Shown in pieces: positions 29,051 to 38,532 of a DNA stretch of 64,000 nt. The DNA is from Nakaseomyces glabratus (taxonomy: Eukaryota > Ascomycota > Saccharomycetes > Saccharomycetales > Saccharomycetaceae). The notes beneath the pieces are model-generated. The model was not told the origin of the DNA. It saw nothing but the letters and a program-made list of their open reading frames with translations, and searched no databases. The stretch lies in assembly GCF_010111755.1 (NCBI RefSeq), contig NC_088959.1, positions 868,001-932,000 of the forward strand, given 5' to 3'. Position numbers and translations under genes: made by a program. Numbering within the stretch: position 1 is the stretch's first letter; the number at the start of each line of letters is the position of its first letter.

Positions 29051-29395
29051 TCACCTAGAGTAGACCCAGTCCACCAGCGCCCGTACTTCCTTGTTCCACA
29101 GGTCCTTCATGGTCTCTGAGTTGTACCGCAGCACCAGCTGCTTGTGGTCCACTGGCACACGCTCCACCCGCTCACCGCTCACCTTGTAGTCGTAGTCGAA
29201 CTGGTCGCCGTACTTCTCCTTGCTGAACACCAGGCTAGGCTTGCGGTCTATGACCCGCTGCACCTCGTCGCCTACCTGCTTCCACACAGACCGCTTGTAA
29301 TGGTACCCGTCCCGGTCGATGAAGTAGTAGTAGCACGACGTCGCTACCACTCCGCTCACCAGCGTGAACGATCCCAGCTTCGCTATCTTGCTCAT
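29051..29395 (-). CDS. AIM5: MICOS subunit Aim5/Mic12
   Basis: A 114-residue protein (S. cerevisiae 106) of the mitochondrial inner-membrane MICOS complex that shapes crista junctions. Residues about 7-26 are a single hydrophobic segment (LGSFTLVSGVVATSCYYYF), followed by a soluble part with SVWKQVGDEVQR and the C-terminal ETMKDLWNKEVRALVDWVY. The ATG at 29395 is used because the three codons upstream lead to TTG. Name rests mainly on position between TAE1 and SHM1 (YBR261C-YBR262C-YBR263W), plus size and the single membrane segment. Codons are GC-rich. Confidence 0.88.
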   Translation of the reverse strand: MSKIAKLGSFTLVSGVVATSCYYYFIDRDGYHYKRSVWKQVGDEVQRVIDRKPSLVFSKEKYGDQFDYDYKVSGERVERVPVDHKQLVLRYNSETMKDLWNKEVRALVDWVYSR

Positions 29396-29438
29396 TGTTT
29401 CCAACTCTTATGCTGAACTTAGCCCCCTACAAAAAACG

Positions 29439-29500
29439 CTTATCAATGTCTTATCAGTCGCCAAAATCAGTCGCCAGATCAGTTGACAGATCAGTTGACA
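29439..29500. repeat. Short direct repeats and GATAAG sites, AIM5-SHM1 promoter
   Basis: Two CTTATC motifs (29439-29444, 29450-29455) are followed by two copies of ATCAGTCGCC-like and two of ATCAGTTGACAG units in direct order. The paired units suggest local duplication inside the divergent promoter. Confidence 0.5.
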
Positions 29501-29629
29501 GTGCTGCCTATATGCCAGATAACCCAGCCCTCAGCACTATCGCTTTCCTTTAAAGAAGTCAGTCCCGTCTTGACTTCTCTGCATTCTTTCGTTGTTGATT
29601 GGCTTGGGAAAGCGATGACTCTTGTGAGA

Positions 29630-29639
29630 GCGATGAGCT
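29630..29639 (+). promoter_or_regulatory. PAC element, SHM1
   Basis: Exact GCGATGAGCT directly abutting the SHM1 TATA box, 64 bases before the ATG. A near copy GCGATGACTC (29612-29621), which doubles as a TGACTC Gcn4 core, lies nine bases upstream. Confidence 0.6.
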
Positions 29640-29646
29640 ATATAAA
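29639..29646 (+). promoter_or_regulatory. TATA box of SHM1
   Basis: TATATAAA 57 bases upstream of the SHM1 ATG, overlapping the last base of the PAC element, which leaves room for only a very short 5' leader. Confidence 0.6.
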
Positions 29647-29702
29647 GAGCCAGGTAGTGCCGGTGTGGGAGTAGTTGGGCCATCAGGAAGGATAAAGAAA
29701 CA

Positions 29703-31160
29703 ATGATGTTGCTACGTGCCGCTAGAGTGCCCGTGTTGGGCAGACGCTTTCTTTCCCAGCAACAATTGATCTCGAAGCATGTGCAAGAGGTGGACCCCGA
29801 GATGTTCCGCATCCTCAGCGATGAGAGGAGCAGACAGAAGCACTCTGTCACGCTGATCCCTTCTGAGAACTTCACGTCGAAGGCCGTCATGGACCTGCTG
29901 GGCTCTGAGATGCAGAACAAGTACTCCGAGGGCTACCCCGGCGAGAGGTACTACGGTGGTAACCAGTTCATCGATAAAGCTGAGTCGCTGTGCCAGGCCC
30001 GTGCCCTGGACCTGTATGGCCTTGACCCTGAGAAGTGGGGGGTCAATGTGCAGGCCCTGAGCGGTGCCCCTGCCAACCTGTACGCTTACTCCGCGGTCAT
30101 GGAGGTCGGCGACCGTCTGATGGGTCTCGACTTGCCCCACGGTGGGCACTTGTCTCACGGATACCAATTGCCTTCCGGAACTAAGATCTCCTACATCTCA
30201 AAGTACTTCAACACCATGCCATACCACGTCAACACCGAGACCGGTATCATTGACTATGACACTTTGGCCATGACCTCTAAGCTGTTCAGACCAAAGGTCA
30301 TCGTCGCAGGTACGTCCGCATACTCGAGGAAGCTGGACTACGCTAGGTTCAGAAAGATCGCCGACGGCTGCGGTGCCTACTTGCTGAGCGACATGGCCCA
30401 CATCTCCGGTCTGGTGGCCGCCAATGTCATAGACTCCCCATTCGAGCACTCCGACATAGTCACCACCACCACCCACAAATCCCTAAGAGGCCCCCGTGGT
30501 GCTATGATATTCTACAGAAAGGGTATCAAGAAAGTCAACAAGAAGACTGGCAAGGAGACCCCATTCACTTTCGACAAGACCATCAACTTCTCAGTGTTCC
30601 CAGGCCACCAAGGTGGCCCACACAACCACACCATTTCTGCATTGGCTGTGGCATTAAAGCAAGCAAAGACCCCCGAGTTCGTCGAGTACCAGAAGCAAGT
30701 GGTCTCCAACGCAAAGGCCTTCGGTGACGAGCTATTGAAGCGTGGCTTCGAGCTAGTGTCCGGCGGTACCGATAATCACTTGCTTTTGCTAAACCTGTCC
30801 AACATGGGCATCGACGGTGCTCGTTTGGAGGCTATCCTGGAGAAGATTAACATCGCCGCAAACAAGAACACCATCCCAGGTGACAAGTCCGCGCTGTTCC
30901 CATCAGGTTTGAGAGTAGGTACCCCAGCCATGACTACCAGAGGCTTCCAAGAACAAGACTTCAAGAAGGTCGCTGAGTACATCGACAACGCCGTTAAACT
31001 ATCCATTGCTCTGAAGTCCCAGGAGTCCGCAGACGCTAAGGACGTCAGATCAAAGCTAAACAGCTTCAAGCAGTTGTGTGACCAGTCTGAACCAGTGCAA
31101 AAATTAGCCGAAGAAGTGTCCTCATGGGTAGGCACATTCCCAGTTCCTGGCGAATTGTAG
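29703..31160 (+). CDS. SHM1: Mitochondrial serine hydroxymethyltransferase
   Basis: A 485-residue PLP enzyme (S. cerevisiae Shm1 490) that interconverts serine and glycine with tetrahydrofolate. The first 25 residues ([18 protein letters not shown]) are basic and lack acids, a mitochondrial presequence, which separates it from cytosolic Shm2. The PLP lysine is K259 in [14 protein letters not shown]. Other family blocks are LIPSENFTS and [15 protein letters not shown]. Two in-frame ATGs start the gene. The 5' half is markedly GC-rich. Position between AIM5 and YPT10 is as in S. cerevisiae. Confidence 0.98.
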   Translation: MMLLRAARVPVLGRRFLSQQQLISKHVQEVDPEMFRILSDERSRQKHSVTLIPSENFTSKAVMDLLGSEMQNKYSEGYPGERYYGGNQFIDKAESLCQARALDLYGLDPEKWGVNVQALSGAPANLYAYSAVMEVGDRLMGLDLPHGGHLSHGYQLPSGTKISYISKYFNTMPYHVNTETGIIDYDTLAMTSKLFRPKVIVAGTSAYSRKLDYARFRKIADGCGAYLLSDMAHISGLVAANVIDSPFEHSDIVTTTTHKSLRGPRGAMIFYRKGIKKVNKKTGKETPFTFDKTINFSVFPGHQGGPHNHTISALAVALKQAKTPEFVEYQKQVVSNAKAFGDELLKRGFELVSGGTDNHLLLLNLSNMGIDGARLEAILEKINIAANKNTIPGDKSALFPSGLRVGTPAMTTRGFQEQDFKKVAEYIDNAVKLSIALKSQESADAKDVRSKLNSFKQLCDQSEPVQKLAEEVSSWVGTFPVPGEL

Positions 31161-31310
31161 GATTCAAATATTATATGATGTAAAATTAAATAATACTGTA
31201 AATCTAAAGAAAAAAACAACACTAATATTATTATTCTTAACGTTACTCAAGAGGAAGAATAATTGTCCTGCTATACTATTACAATTTGCATAAAACCTTG
31301 CAGTCTAAGC

Positions 31311-31931
31311 TTAGCAATTACATGTTGATTGCAATACCGATTTATTATTCAGGTTTACGACATTGTCTGGCTGTTCAACTGCAGCACTCTTCAGCGTGAA
31401 TTGGTCTGACGGTATACCCTTGACGATATGATCAAATAGCTCCTCTATGCCTTCCCCTGACTTTGCGCTCACGGCCTGAAACTGCTCTTCAACTCTTTGT
31501 GGCAAGGTACTACGCTCCTCGTCACTGCACAGGTCCATCTTATTGCCCACAAGTACGATATTTATCCTCTCCCGTCCTTTGTTCTCCACATATGTGTTCA
31601 GCTCGTCTATCCATTTGTGTGCCATCGATAGACTCCGCAGGTTACTCACATCAAATACCACAATGGCAACGTCTGTGTTCCTGTAGTACATCGGAGTCAG
31701 GGACCTGTACCGCTCCTGCCCAGCGGTATCCCATATCTCCAGCCGCACTTGGTATACGTCTCCGTCTCGTATATACTCCAGGTCTTTGGTCACATACGCC
31801 GCCCCAATGGTGGCATTGTTCCGCAGGTACTTCCCAGTGCTGAACCTCGTCACTATCGCAGACTTCCCAACAGCGGACTCCCCCAGCAGCACCACTTTCA
31901 AGCTCTTCTGATACACTAATGTTTCACTCAT
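31311..31931 (-). CDS. YPT10: Rab-type GTPase Ypt10
   Basis: A 206-residue small GTPase (S. cerevisiae Ypt10 199). GTP-binding motifs are all present: GESAVGKS (P-loop, about 17-24), DTAGQE (about 68-73), GNKMD (about 128-132) and SAK. The effector region carries a Rab5-like ATIGAAYVT. The C-terminus ends in CNC, a CxC-type double prenylation signal. Ypt10 is Rab5-related and linked to endosomal/Golgi traffic. SHM1 converges on it with 150 bases between stops. Confidence 0.95.
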   Translation of the reverse strand: MSETLVYQKSLKVVLLGESAVGKSAIVTRFSTGKYLRNNATIGAAYVTKDLEYIRDGDVYQVRLEIWDTAGQERYRSLTPMYYRNTDVAIVVFDVSNLRSLSMAHKWIDELNTYVENKGRERINIVLVGNKMDLCSDEERSTLPQRVEEQFQAVSAKSGEGIEELFDHIVKGIPSDQFTLKSAAVEQPDNVVNLNNKSVLQSTCNC

Positions 31932-32457
31932 CGCTGGGCCTCTGTACTGCTGTCATCAAAGTTAATACTGAACCTTCGAGCCCTTTCTGCTCCTTATTAA
32001 CTTGCGATGAGCTTAATGTGTCAGCAAACGAGCTCCCCCACACTATATAACAATTTACATACATTTTGACCAGCAAGAGGAACTACACACTTCCTCAACG
32101 CATCCAACAACTACTATACTACATTGGTTTGGCAGTTTCAAGTCAGTGATTGCCTGCCACTTGGTGCCCACCAGCTACCACAGTTGTTGTTACACAACCA
32201 CACACCGCTGTCATGCAACGCCTTCTTGTAGTCATGCGGTGCCGATAGTAGATACTAAATACTTGCCATGTACTTGTATGAACGCTGCCAAGGTGGCCAT
32301 TGACAAGGTCCCGCTGTATAGAATCCCTGGTGCTTTGTACTTTGCCTTATAACTTGCATTCTCCATTGTTCAACGCAACGCGAATTTGATGACAATTTAT
32401 AAGAAGCAGCAGCCATTTTGATAACAACAACAAAGTCTGCTTTGGATAAGAACCAAG
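31932..32457. other. Divergent promoter, YPT10 and TSC10
   Basis: About 525 bases with one PAC element near YPT10. The right part is CA- and CACCA-rich. No TATA box of standard form is seen. Confidence 0.5.
32004..32013 (+). promoter_or_regulatory. PAC element, YPT10
   Basis: Exact GCGATGAGCT 73 bases upstream of YPT10 and 445 before TSC10; distance assigns it to YPT10. Confidence 0.55.
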
Positions 32458-33549
32458 ATGTTTTGTTTGGAGGACCAGGTAGTGTTGATTGCGGGTGGGT
32501 CCCAGGGTCTTGGTAAGCAGTTTGGCCAGAAGTACTGGGACGAGTCGAGGCACTCAAAGATTATACTGGTGAGCAGGAGCGATGTGAAGTTGCGGAATGC
32601 TATCACTGATATTACCGGTGGGAGACAGGAGCCCGTGGAGCTGGTGATGCCTGAGGTTGCCGCTAGTGAGCCTTCTGCGTCTGGCTCCTCCGCTATCAAT
32701 TTGAGCAAGAGCTCGAACCACGCTGGCTTTGAGAGCGAGCTGCGCAGCAACAGCAACAGGAGTTCCAGCAGTTTGAAGGAGTCCACGAATGTGGTCACAC
32801 ACCTGACCACAAACGCTGCAGACTCACGGATTGTGTACATTGCATGCGATCTGTCGGATCCTGATGCTGTTGAGCGTATGTTTGTGACGCTACAGCACAA
32901 CAACCTTCTCCCCACGCAGGTGCTTGCCTGCGCCGGTGGCTCTATTCCTAAGCTGTTCACTGATTTGACCGCTAAGGAGCTGGAGATGGGTGTGAAGATG
33001 AACTACATGACTACGCTATTCGTGATCCACAAGGCGGCACAGATGGTACCACAGGCACACTTGATACTGTTCTCGAGTTCCACTGCTTTCTTCCCATTTA
33101 TCGGCTACTCACAGTATGCCCCAGCCAAGGTGTCTCTGAAGGCACTCACCTCTATCTTACGCCATGAGCTACCAAACACTAGAATATCGTGTGTATACCC
33201 TGGTAACTTCTACAGTGAAGGCTACGTACTCGAAGAGATGAGCAAACCAGACATCACAAAGAGCATAGAGGGCTCATCTTACCCGATCTCCTGTGAGGAG
33301 TGCTGCGACAAGATCGTCTGGTGGCTAAACCGTGGTTACGACGACGTTACTACGGACAGCATTGGCTGGTTCTTGATGAGCTTGGACATGGGCCTGAATA
33401 AGCACAACAACAATTCCGCGTACTGGTTCGTACAGTGGCTGATCGGGGTCATTGCTAACTTGTTAGTGGTCCCATTCTACATGGTCTTGTGCTCATACCA
33501 GATCAACAAGTGGCACAAGCAGAATAAAAACAAGAACACCTTGCTGTGA
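32458..33549 (+). CDS. TSC10: 3-ketodihydrosphingosine reductase
   Basis: A 363-residue short-chain dehydrogenase (S. cerevisiae 320) that reduces 3-ketosphinganine to dihydrosphingosine with NADPH in the ER. The cofactor loop GGSQGLGK is at 13-20, the catalytic Ser region at about 206-208 and YxxxK at Y220/K224 (YAPAK). A C-terminal hydrophobic stretch (about 325-347) anchors it to the membrane, and the tail is lysine-rich. About 45 residues of Ser/Asn-rich sequence (roughly 66-110) are inserted in the Rossmann fold between strands, which explains the extra length. Confidence 0.95.
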   Translation: MFCLEDQVVLIAGGSQGLGKQFGQKYWDESRHSKIILVSRSDVKLRNAITDITGGRQEPVELVMPEVAASEPSASGSSAINLSKSSNHAGFESELRSNSNRSSSSLKESTNVVTHLTTNAADSRIVYIACDLSDPDAVERMFVTLQHNNLLPTQVLACAGGSIPKLFTDLTAKELEMGVKMNYMTTLFVIHKAAQMVPQAHLILFSSSTAFFPFIGYSQYAPAKVSLKALTSILRHELPNTRISCVYPGNFYSEGYVLEEMSKPDITKSIEGSSYPISCEECCDKIVWWLNRGYDDVTTDSIGWFLMSLDMGLNKHNNNSAYWFVQWLIGVIANLLVVPFYMVLCSYQINKWHKQNKNKNTLL

Positions 33550-33744
33550 TCCTTGTCCAAAATCGTAACTGATCTTAACGTATACTGATCTTTATTTCGG
33601 AATTATAACAATTTATACAAGTTAATAATTATACATGAACAGAACTGATAATACATAAGTATGGCTAGTAATTTTGCTAAATTGTATCCCACATACAGCA
33701 TTTAGTAACCCAAGATCGGTATAATCATCACATATAACGGCATC

Positions 33745-33754
33745 AAATTTTTCA
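33745..33754 (-). promoter_or_regulatory. RRPE element, REI1
   Basis: AAATTTTTCA reads TGAAAAATTT on the other strand, 15 bases upstream of the PAC dyad. Confidence 0.55.
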
Positions 33755-33768
33755 GAAATCACAAAACT

Positions 33769-33784
33769 TGCGATGCTCATCGCA
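33769..33784. promoter_or_regulatory. PAC dyad, REI1
   Basis: TGCGATG and CATCGCA flank CT; the right half is a full GCTCATCGC (33775-33783). It is about 91 bases before REI1, a 60S maturation gene. Confidence 0.65.
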
Positions 33785-33874
33785 TAAAGCTAGTATTTCA
33801 GCAGTAGTTTCTACAACTTGGTCTTTTGAACAGTGTCAATAATACTCATATAGACACCCAAATCAACTAGCGCT

Positions 33875-35098
33875 ATGTCTATGTATACGTGTAACAGCTG
33901 TGAGCTGGTGTTTGAGACCAGTGCGTTCCAGAGACAGCACATGAAGACGGACTGGCACCGTTACAACTTGAAGCGTAAAGTCGCTTCATTGCCACCTGTC
34001 TCTGAGGACAACTTCAACTCGAAAGTCCAAGTATCGCAAGAACAAGCTGCTGAGGAGGCCTTGAAGAAGGGTAAGAACGAGCAACTGACCAAAAAGGAGA
34101 TCAGAAGAAGAGAGAAGGAGGCTCTCTTGGAGAAGAAGAAGAAGCTATTGGAAATCGCCAGACAGAACATGTTGGCGAAGATGCAAGAACAAGGTCTGAG
34201 CCAACCAGAACCAACAAAGCAGGAACCTGTCGAGGACGTGAAGCCAGAGCCAATAGTGGAAGAAGCCAAGAGCGAAGTAGTTAAAGAAGAGGAAGTCAAG
34301 GAAGAAGACCTTACTGAAGAAGAGCTGGCTGAGAGGTTGATGAAGCAGAAGCTAGAGAATAGAGTCGAGATACCACTGAATCAGTGTTTGTTCTGTACAA
34401 AGAAGAGAGAATTTGAAGATTTCGAGGCTAACTTGGATCACATGTTTAGAACTCACGGTTTCTACATTCCTGAACAGAAGTATCTGGTAGATAAAGAAGG
34501 TTTGGTAAAGTATATGTCTGAAAAGATCGGTCTTGGTAATGTGTGCATTGTATGTAACTACCAAGGTAGATCTCTAGACGCTGTGCGTGCACACATGCTA
34601 GACAAGAGGCATTGCAGGATACCTTATGAATCTGAAGATGAAAGACTAGAAATATCTGAATTCTACGATTTCTCCAAAACATATGAAAGAATTGACAGAG
34701 CTAACATTGTTAGTGCTGACAGTGCAAGTGCGAATGATGACGAGTGGGAGGATGTAGATGAGAATGAGGATGCCGAAGAGGAAGAAGGCGAACCACCCAA
34801 GGAGTATTTGTACCATGACGGTGTGGAACTTCATTTGCCATCTGGTGTAAAGGTTGGACACAGATCGCTACAGCGTTACTTCAAGCAAGACCTAAGGCCT
34901 GAAAAGGAACTTTCTGAAGGCCAAGGAACATTGGTTGCTGCTGAAACTAGATCATTCCTACCTCAATTTGACAGAGGTACAGTTAGAGTACAACAGCGTG
35001 CTTGGAAGACAGAGGTTAGAGACAAGAAGCGTGACGACAAAAGAGCTGCAAAGTTTGTCAACAACCAACCTCATTACAGAGACCAACTGTTACAATAA
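33875..35098 (+). CDS. REI1: 60S maturation zinc-finger protein Rei1
   Basis: A 407-residue cytoplasmic protein (S. cerevisiae 393) that releases Arx1-Alb1 from pre-60S subunits. C2H2-type fingers are visible at the N-terminus (YTCNSCELVFETSAFQRQHM), at about 170-196 (CLFCTKKREFEDFEANLDHM) and at about 224-246 (CIVCNYQGRSLDAVRAHM). A charged K/E-rich segment separates the first two. The C-terminus has an acidic DEWEDVDENEDAEEEEGE stretch and ends in the basic tail that enters the exit tunnel in S. cerevisiae. The paralogue Reh1 is the alternative, but position (YBR267W) supports Rei1. Confidence 0.95.
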   Translation: MSMYTCNSCELVFETSAFQRQHMKTDWHRYNLKRKVASLPPVSEDNFNSKVQVSQEQAAEEALKKGKNEQLTKKEIRRREKEALLEKKKKLLEIARQNMLAKMQEQGLSQPEPTKQEPVEDVKPEPIVEEAKSEVVKEEEVKEEDLTEEELAERLMKQKLENRVEIPLNQCLFCTKKREFEDFEANLDHMFRTHGFYIPEQKYLVDKEGLVKYMSEKIGLGNVCIVCNYQGRSLDAVRAHMLDKRHCRIPYESEDERLEISEFYDFSKTYERIDRANIVSADSASANDDEWEDVDENEDAEEEEGEPPKEYLYHDGVELHLPSGVKVGHRSLQRYFKQDLRPEKELSEGQGTLVAAETRSFLPQFDRGTVRVQQRAWKTEVRDKKRDDKRAAKFVNNQPHYRDQLLQ

Positions 35099-35529
35099 TC
35101 TTAAAGCATTTATATTTGGCATTTGGATAAAGAAATTGTTAAAGGACCACACTACTATTTTTTGTTATTTCTACTACTGTTTTTTTTTTTTTTATTATTT
35201 ATCTCTCACGTCTTTTTATAAAAAATCGGTAATATTCATTGATCTTAATAAAAACTAAAGCATTTGATATACAAGATACATACAATACTGCTAATCGACA
35301 CTCTACGTTCCAATCACAATAGTCAGCACTATTTTGCAAATTTAATACAGGCAATCTTATAGAAGTCACCTTCTACTGTGAGCATGCCGAGTGAAAAATA
35401 CGCATAAAATCGATAATCTCGACAATCATAATCATTAAAGAGCACATAAGTACTACCTTGACCGACAATTGTATTTACATACCTGAACAACCTCAAGGGC
35501 AGACACTGGAGTTCTAGACTATAAATACT
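35099..35529. other. Intergenic between REI1 and MRPL37
   Basis: About 430 bases. A 14-T run (35180-35193) lies in the REI1 3' flank; the rest is AT-rich promoter sequence without a named motif. Confidence 0.5.
35180..35193. repeat. Poly-T run (14 T)
   Basis: Fourteen consecutive T residues, 80 bases after the REI1 stop; nucleosome-depleting and length-variable in yeasts. Confidence 0.8.
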
Positions 35530-35841
35530 ATGCTTAGGTTATTATTTACAAAGAGGCTCCTTTCTAGTTCTGTCGTTCTCAGAAATGAGGCCAAACAAAT
35601 CAAATCATCCTGCTTAGCAGGGACGCCATTGAGTCTTAATGTTAAGAAGACAGGCAAGGACCCGGTTGCCTTGGAAGATTCAGAGTACCCGGAATGGCTA
35701 TGGACAGTTCTTGACCAAACGAATACCGCCGCTGCAGCAAAGGCTCCTGTATCAGAGGAAAGTTTAAAGGCCAGAAAGAAGCAAATCAGGCAGTCCAATA
35801 GAGAAAAGATAAAACAGAGGAATTTCTTAAACCAGTTGTGA
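35530..35841 (+). CDS. MRPL37: Mitochondrial large-subunit ribosomal protein mL54
   Basis: A 103-residue protein (S. cerevisiae 105). The N-terminus MLRLLFTKRLLSSSVVLRN is a mitochondrial targeting sequence. The body has the mL54 pattern LAGTPLSLNVKKTGKDPVALEDSEYPEWLW (in S. cerevisiae also LEDHEYPEWLW-like) and a basic end KARKKQIRQSNREKIKQRNFL. It sits between REI1 and SDH8 as YBR268W does. Confidence 0.95.
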   Translation: MLRLLFTKRLLSSSVVLRNEAKQIKSSCLAGTPLSLNVKKTGKDPVALEDSEYPEWLWTVLDQTNTAAAAKAPVSEESLKARKKQIRQSNREKIKQRNFLNQL

Positions 35842-36052
35842 ACAACTCTAACTTTATTGCAACACATGGGAGTGATTTCCCAGAATAAATAATAACTCCT
35901 TGTATATAACCATAATATAATTGAAATGCATATGAATGAAAATGTGAATTTGCTTTTGAATATTATTAACTATTGACAGATACACATATTTGTATATAGA
36001 AATACACTAATATTAGTAAGCTACTTGTGTTTGGAAATCTTTACTGGTGTTC

Positions 36053-36454
36053 TTAAAAGTCAGTCACTCTACCGTTGAAGGAATAATCACCATGTTTCAG
36101 AGGGTCTTGCTTTGGACCACCGATTTCACCAGTCTTTGGGTTAACATCACCCTCGAATTCAGGAATGGTCTTTGAGAACTCTGGCGAGAATGAACCAATA
36201 TCGTTCTTGGTCAACATCTCGTTGTTCAAACTCTCCTTAGTGTGGTCACCTTTAATCTTCCTATTATACTCATCGATGGCTTCCTGAGAGTGTGCAATTC
36301 TCTGAAGTCTCTCAAACTCTTCTTGCTCTTCCCTTGGAAGTTTTGGTGGACTAGGTATTCTCTCTGTATTTATACATCTAATAGCAACAGGTCTGCTAAT
36401 TAACACAGAGGACCTTGCCACAGCGGAAAATAAATGTCTATTGTGTCTAAGCAT
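36053..36454 (-). CDS. SDH8: Succinate dehydrogenase assembly factor Sdh8
   Basis: A 133-residue protein (S. cerevisiae 138) of the SDHAF4 family, which helps assemble flavinylated Sdh1 with Sdh2 in the mitochondrial matrix. The start at 36454 gives a typical presequence (LRHNRHLFSAVARSSVLISR); the longer frame begins with a non-ATG codon. The conserved C-terminus FEGDVNPKTGEIGGPKQDP, then HGDYSFNGRVTDF, is the SDHAF4 signature. Confidence 0.95.
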   Translation of the reverse strand: MLRHNRHLFSAVARSSVLISRPVAIRCINTERIPSPPKLPREEQEEFERLQRIAHSQEAIDEYNRKIKGDHTKESLNNEMLTKNDIGSFSPEFSKTIPEFEGDVNPKTGEIGGPKQDPLKHGDYSFNGRVTDF

Positions 36455-36834
36455 ATTCGATTCTCTGTACCCTGCCGTGGTATAGCTCTCGATAAACAAT
36501 GTTTGCAAGATCAAAACTATTTAAAGTTGTTTTAAACTCAACTCATCGAAAAGTCAAATATGATTTCTAATCATCGCAAATGTTCAGGAACAAGAATCAA
36601 AGGTGTAATTACAGAAATCGGGACTATCCGTTGATCAAAAGTGATGTCTGACAACTTCTCAATAGACCGTTAACCATAACAATATTGACAACTAGATCGG
36701 TAGATTGACTATACTTTTGCATGGTTAATGTCTTTGAATAAGAAGTGGTTATTATGCAAAGTTGAGATTTATGACCTTATAAAAATTGCTTAAATAGAAA
36801 AACTGCTACACAGACATAACATATTATATAATGC
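36455..36834. other. Intergenic: SDH8 promoter and BIT2/BIT61 3' flank
   Basis: About 380 bases. Two imperfect PAC-like stretches (CTCATCGA at 36542-36549, TCATCGCA at 36571-36578) are seen, neither exact. Confidence 0.4.
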
Positions 36835-38532
36835 TCATATACTCATTCTTACACCCTCTAGCAGCTCATCAATAATGATCTGGCTTCTATCATTGCCTTG
36901 AATCGTCTCTAGAATACCAAAACATTGCAAAAGGGTAAGTTTGTCTCGTTCTGTAACTCCACTTTCTTCTTCTTCATTGAATATATACTGCTGGAAACTC
37001 TTTCTGGCGCCGTCATTGCTATGGATAAAATTTTGGTAATAAGGTAAAATAACAGAGTCCCGAAAACATTTTAACAACATGTAATCGATAGTCAAATAGG
37101 AATGCTTTCTTTCATCCTGATTAGTGGAGGAATACCTTGAGAATTTCTTAGTGATTCTTTCAATTGGAAGAAGAACTGAAATGACATCAAAGTACACCTG
37201 CTGGTAAAAAACTTGCCATATGACACCGACTCTCTTCAATGCAGTATTCATCGTCTCCTCATTACTGTAATTGAATACAATCTGGTTTTCAAAGATGTAC
37301 AGTGATGTTGTTAAAAATTCCTCAATCTCTGTAAGAAATTTCTTATGTGAGACTGCTGCCTTGGATTCTGTCTTTATGGTAATGTAGAAATCTAATATAC
37401 GATTAATATCTTCAATTTTTGCGGGCAGTTGCCAAACTCTTTGCATCTTGAATAACTCAATTATCACACCACAGTATATACCCCATACATTTCCTGCTAA
37501 TATGTGCAGTTCTTGTGTTGTGAAATTCTTATAATTTGCCTCCAGAGATGGCAAGTTTTTCAGTAGGTCATGAAGCATGGCCACGTTTGCAGAATCCACC
37601 ATATCGTTACTTATATTGATGGACATAGGTGCGTCATTGGGTAAGTTTGCTACAGAAGGGCTGAACGAGTGAACTGACCTGGAAGAATCCATAAGACCGC
37701 CAGCGGCACTATGAATAAATTGTGAAGAAGCTCTATGCTTCCCATAGGAGGAGTGAAGAAACTTGCTAAAAGAATTCTGCGCTGCTTCAAGATCGTCATT
37801 ACCGATGGCTCTATGGTTCTTAGTTGATAATAGTTTATTAGCAATTTTTCTAAAAGGATTAGACTTGGTCTTTGTGCTGTCGGGACTTTTCAGTAGCTGA
37901 GTATTCAAACTGGAAGAACTCTTGTTCGACTTTGTTTTAAACAAACCTGACTTCCTTTCAGCTTTCAATAGTGCGTTGTTATTATCTCTGTTGTTGCTGA
38001 ATAGTGATATCCTACGCTTCTCTTTACTTTTCCCAGAATGACCACTAAACAGACTATCCTGGTATGGTTCTTCCTCTGTGATCTTAGAGTCATCATTTCT
38101 ATAATCAAAGGTATCCACTGATGCTGCATTTCTTAGCTTTTGAAATTTAATCTCTTCACTAAAGGAGTCATTTGAGTCTCTCCGCTTGATAGAATTGCTA
38201 TTTCCTTGAAATATCGATTGAAAGCCAACTTGAGACCACCTGGGTGCAGATCCTATCTCTGTATTGCCTGATAGTTTGCCTTTAGCATTTGATTCCTCGT
38301 CGGGATGTGTCAAGGCCTGCGGTACTATATCCGATGACACATTATACACCCTTGACACATTGCTATGCGGCTCTGAAAGTTGCGAATCTCGGCTCACTGA
38401 ACTAGTTGCCCTATTTCTCACACTCTGGAATGAAGCTGTAGAAGACAATCCACCTATTCCATACCGACTGAACCTCCCAGAACCTAAATGCTTGGTCTCA
38501 TTAGACTTCTGATCGCTTTGCGTATCCTGCAT
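36835..38532 (-). CDS. BIT2/BIT61: TORC2 subunit, BIT2/BIT61 orthologue
   Basis: A 565-residue protein (S. cerevisiae Bit61 543, Bit2 545) of TOR complex 2, related to mammalian PROTOR. The N-terminal half is low-complexity S/N/K-rich. The HbrB domain spans about 300-480 (SANVAMLHDLLKNLPSLEANYKNF-like block, LHILAGNVWGIYCGVIIELFKMQRVWQLP). The C-terminus ends in a conserved helical ERDKLTLLQCFGILETI block. Context (SDH8 and EFM2) is that of BIT2 (YBR270C); in a lineage with a single copy the names merge. Confidence 0.92.
   Translation of the reverse strand: MQDTQSDQKSNETKHLGSGRFSRYGIGGLSSTASFQSVRNRATSSVSRDSQLSEPHSNVSRVYNVSSDIVPQALTHPDEESNAKGKLSGNTEIGSAPRWSQVGFQSIFQGNSNSIKRRDSNDSFSEEIKFQKLRNAASVDTFDYRNDDSKITEEEPYQDSLFSGHSGKSKEKRRISLFSNNRDNNNALLKAERKSGLFKTKSNKSSSSLNTQLLKSPDSTKTKSNPFRKIANKLLSTKNHRAIGNDDLEAAQNSFSKFLHSSYGKHRASSQFIHSAAGGLMDSSRSVHSFSPSVANLPNDAPMSINISNDMVDSANVAMLHDLLKNLPSLEANYKNFTTQELHILAGNVWGIYCGVIIELFKMQRVWQLPAKIEDINRILDFYITIKTESKAAVSHKKFLTEIEEFLTTSLYIFENQIVFNYSNEETMNTALKRVGVIWQVFYQQVYFDVISVLLPIERITKKFSRYSSTNQDERKHSYLTIDYMLLKCFRDSVILPYYQNFIHSNDGARKSFQQYIFNEEEESGVTERDKLTLLQCFGILETIQGNDRSQIIIDELLEGVRMSI

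Larger units (their letters stand above)
33550..33874. other. Intergenic: REI1 promoter, TSC10 3' flank
   Basis: About 325 bases with an RRPE-like element (33745-33754) and a PAC dyad (33769-33784), the standard ribosome-biogenesis promoter pair. Confidence 0.6.
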
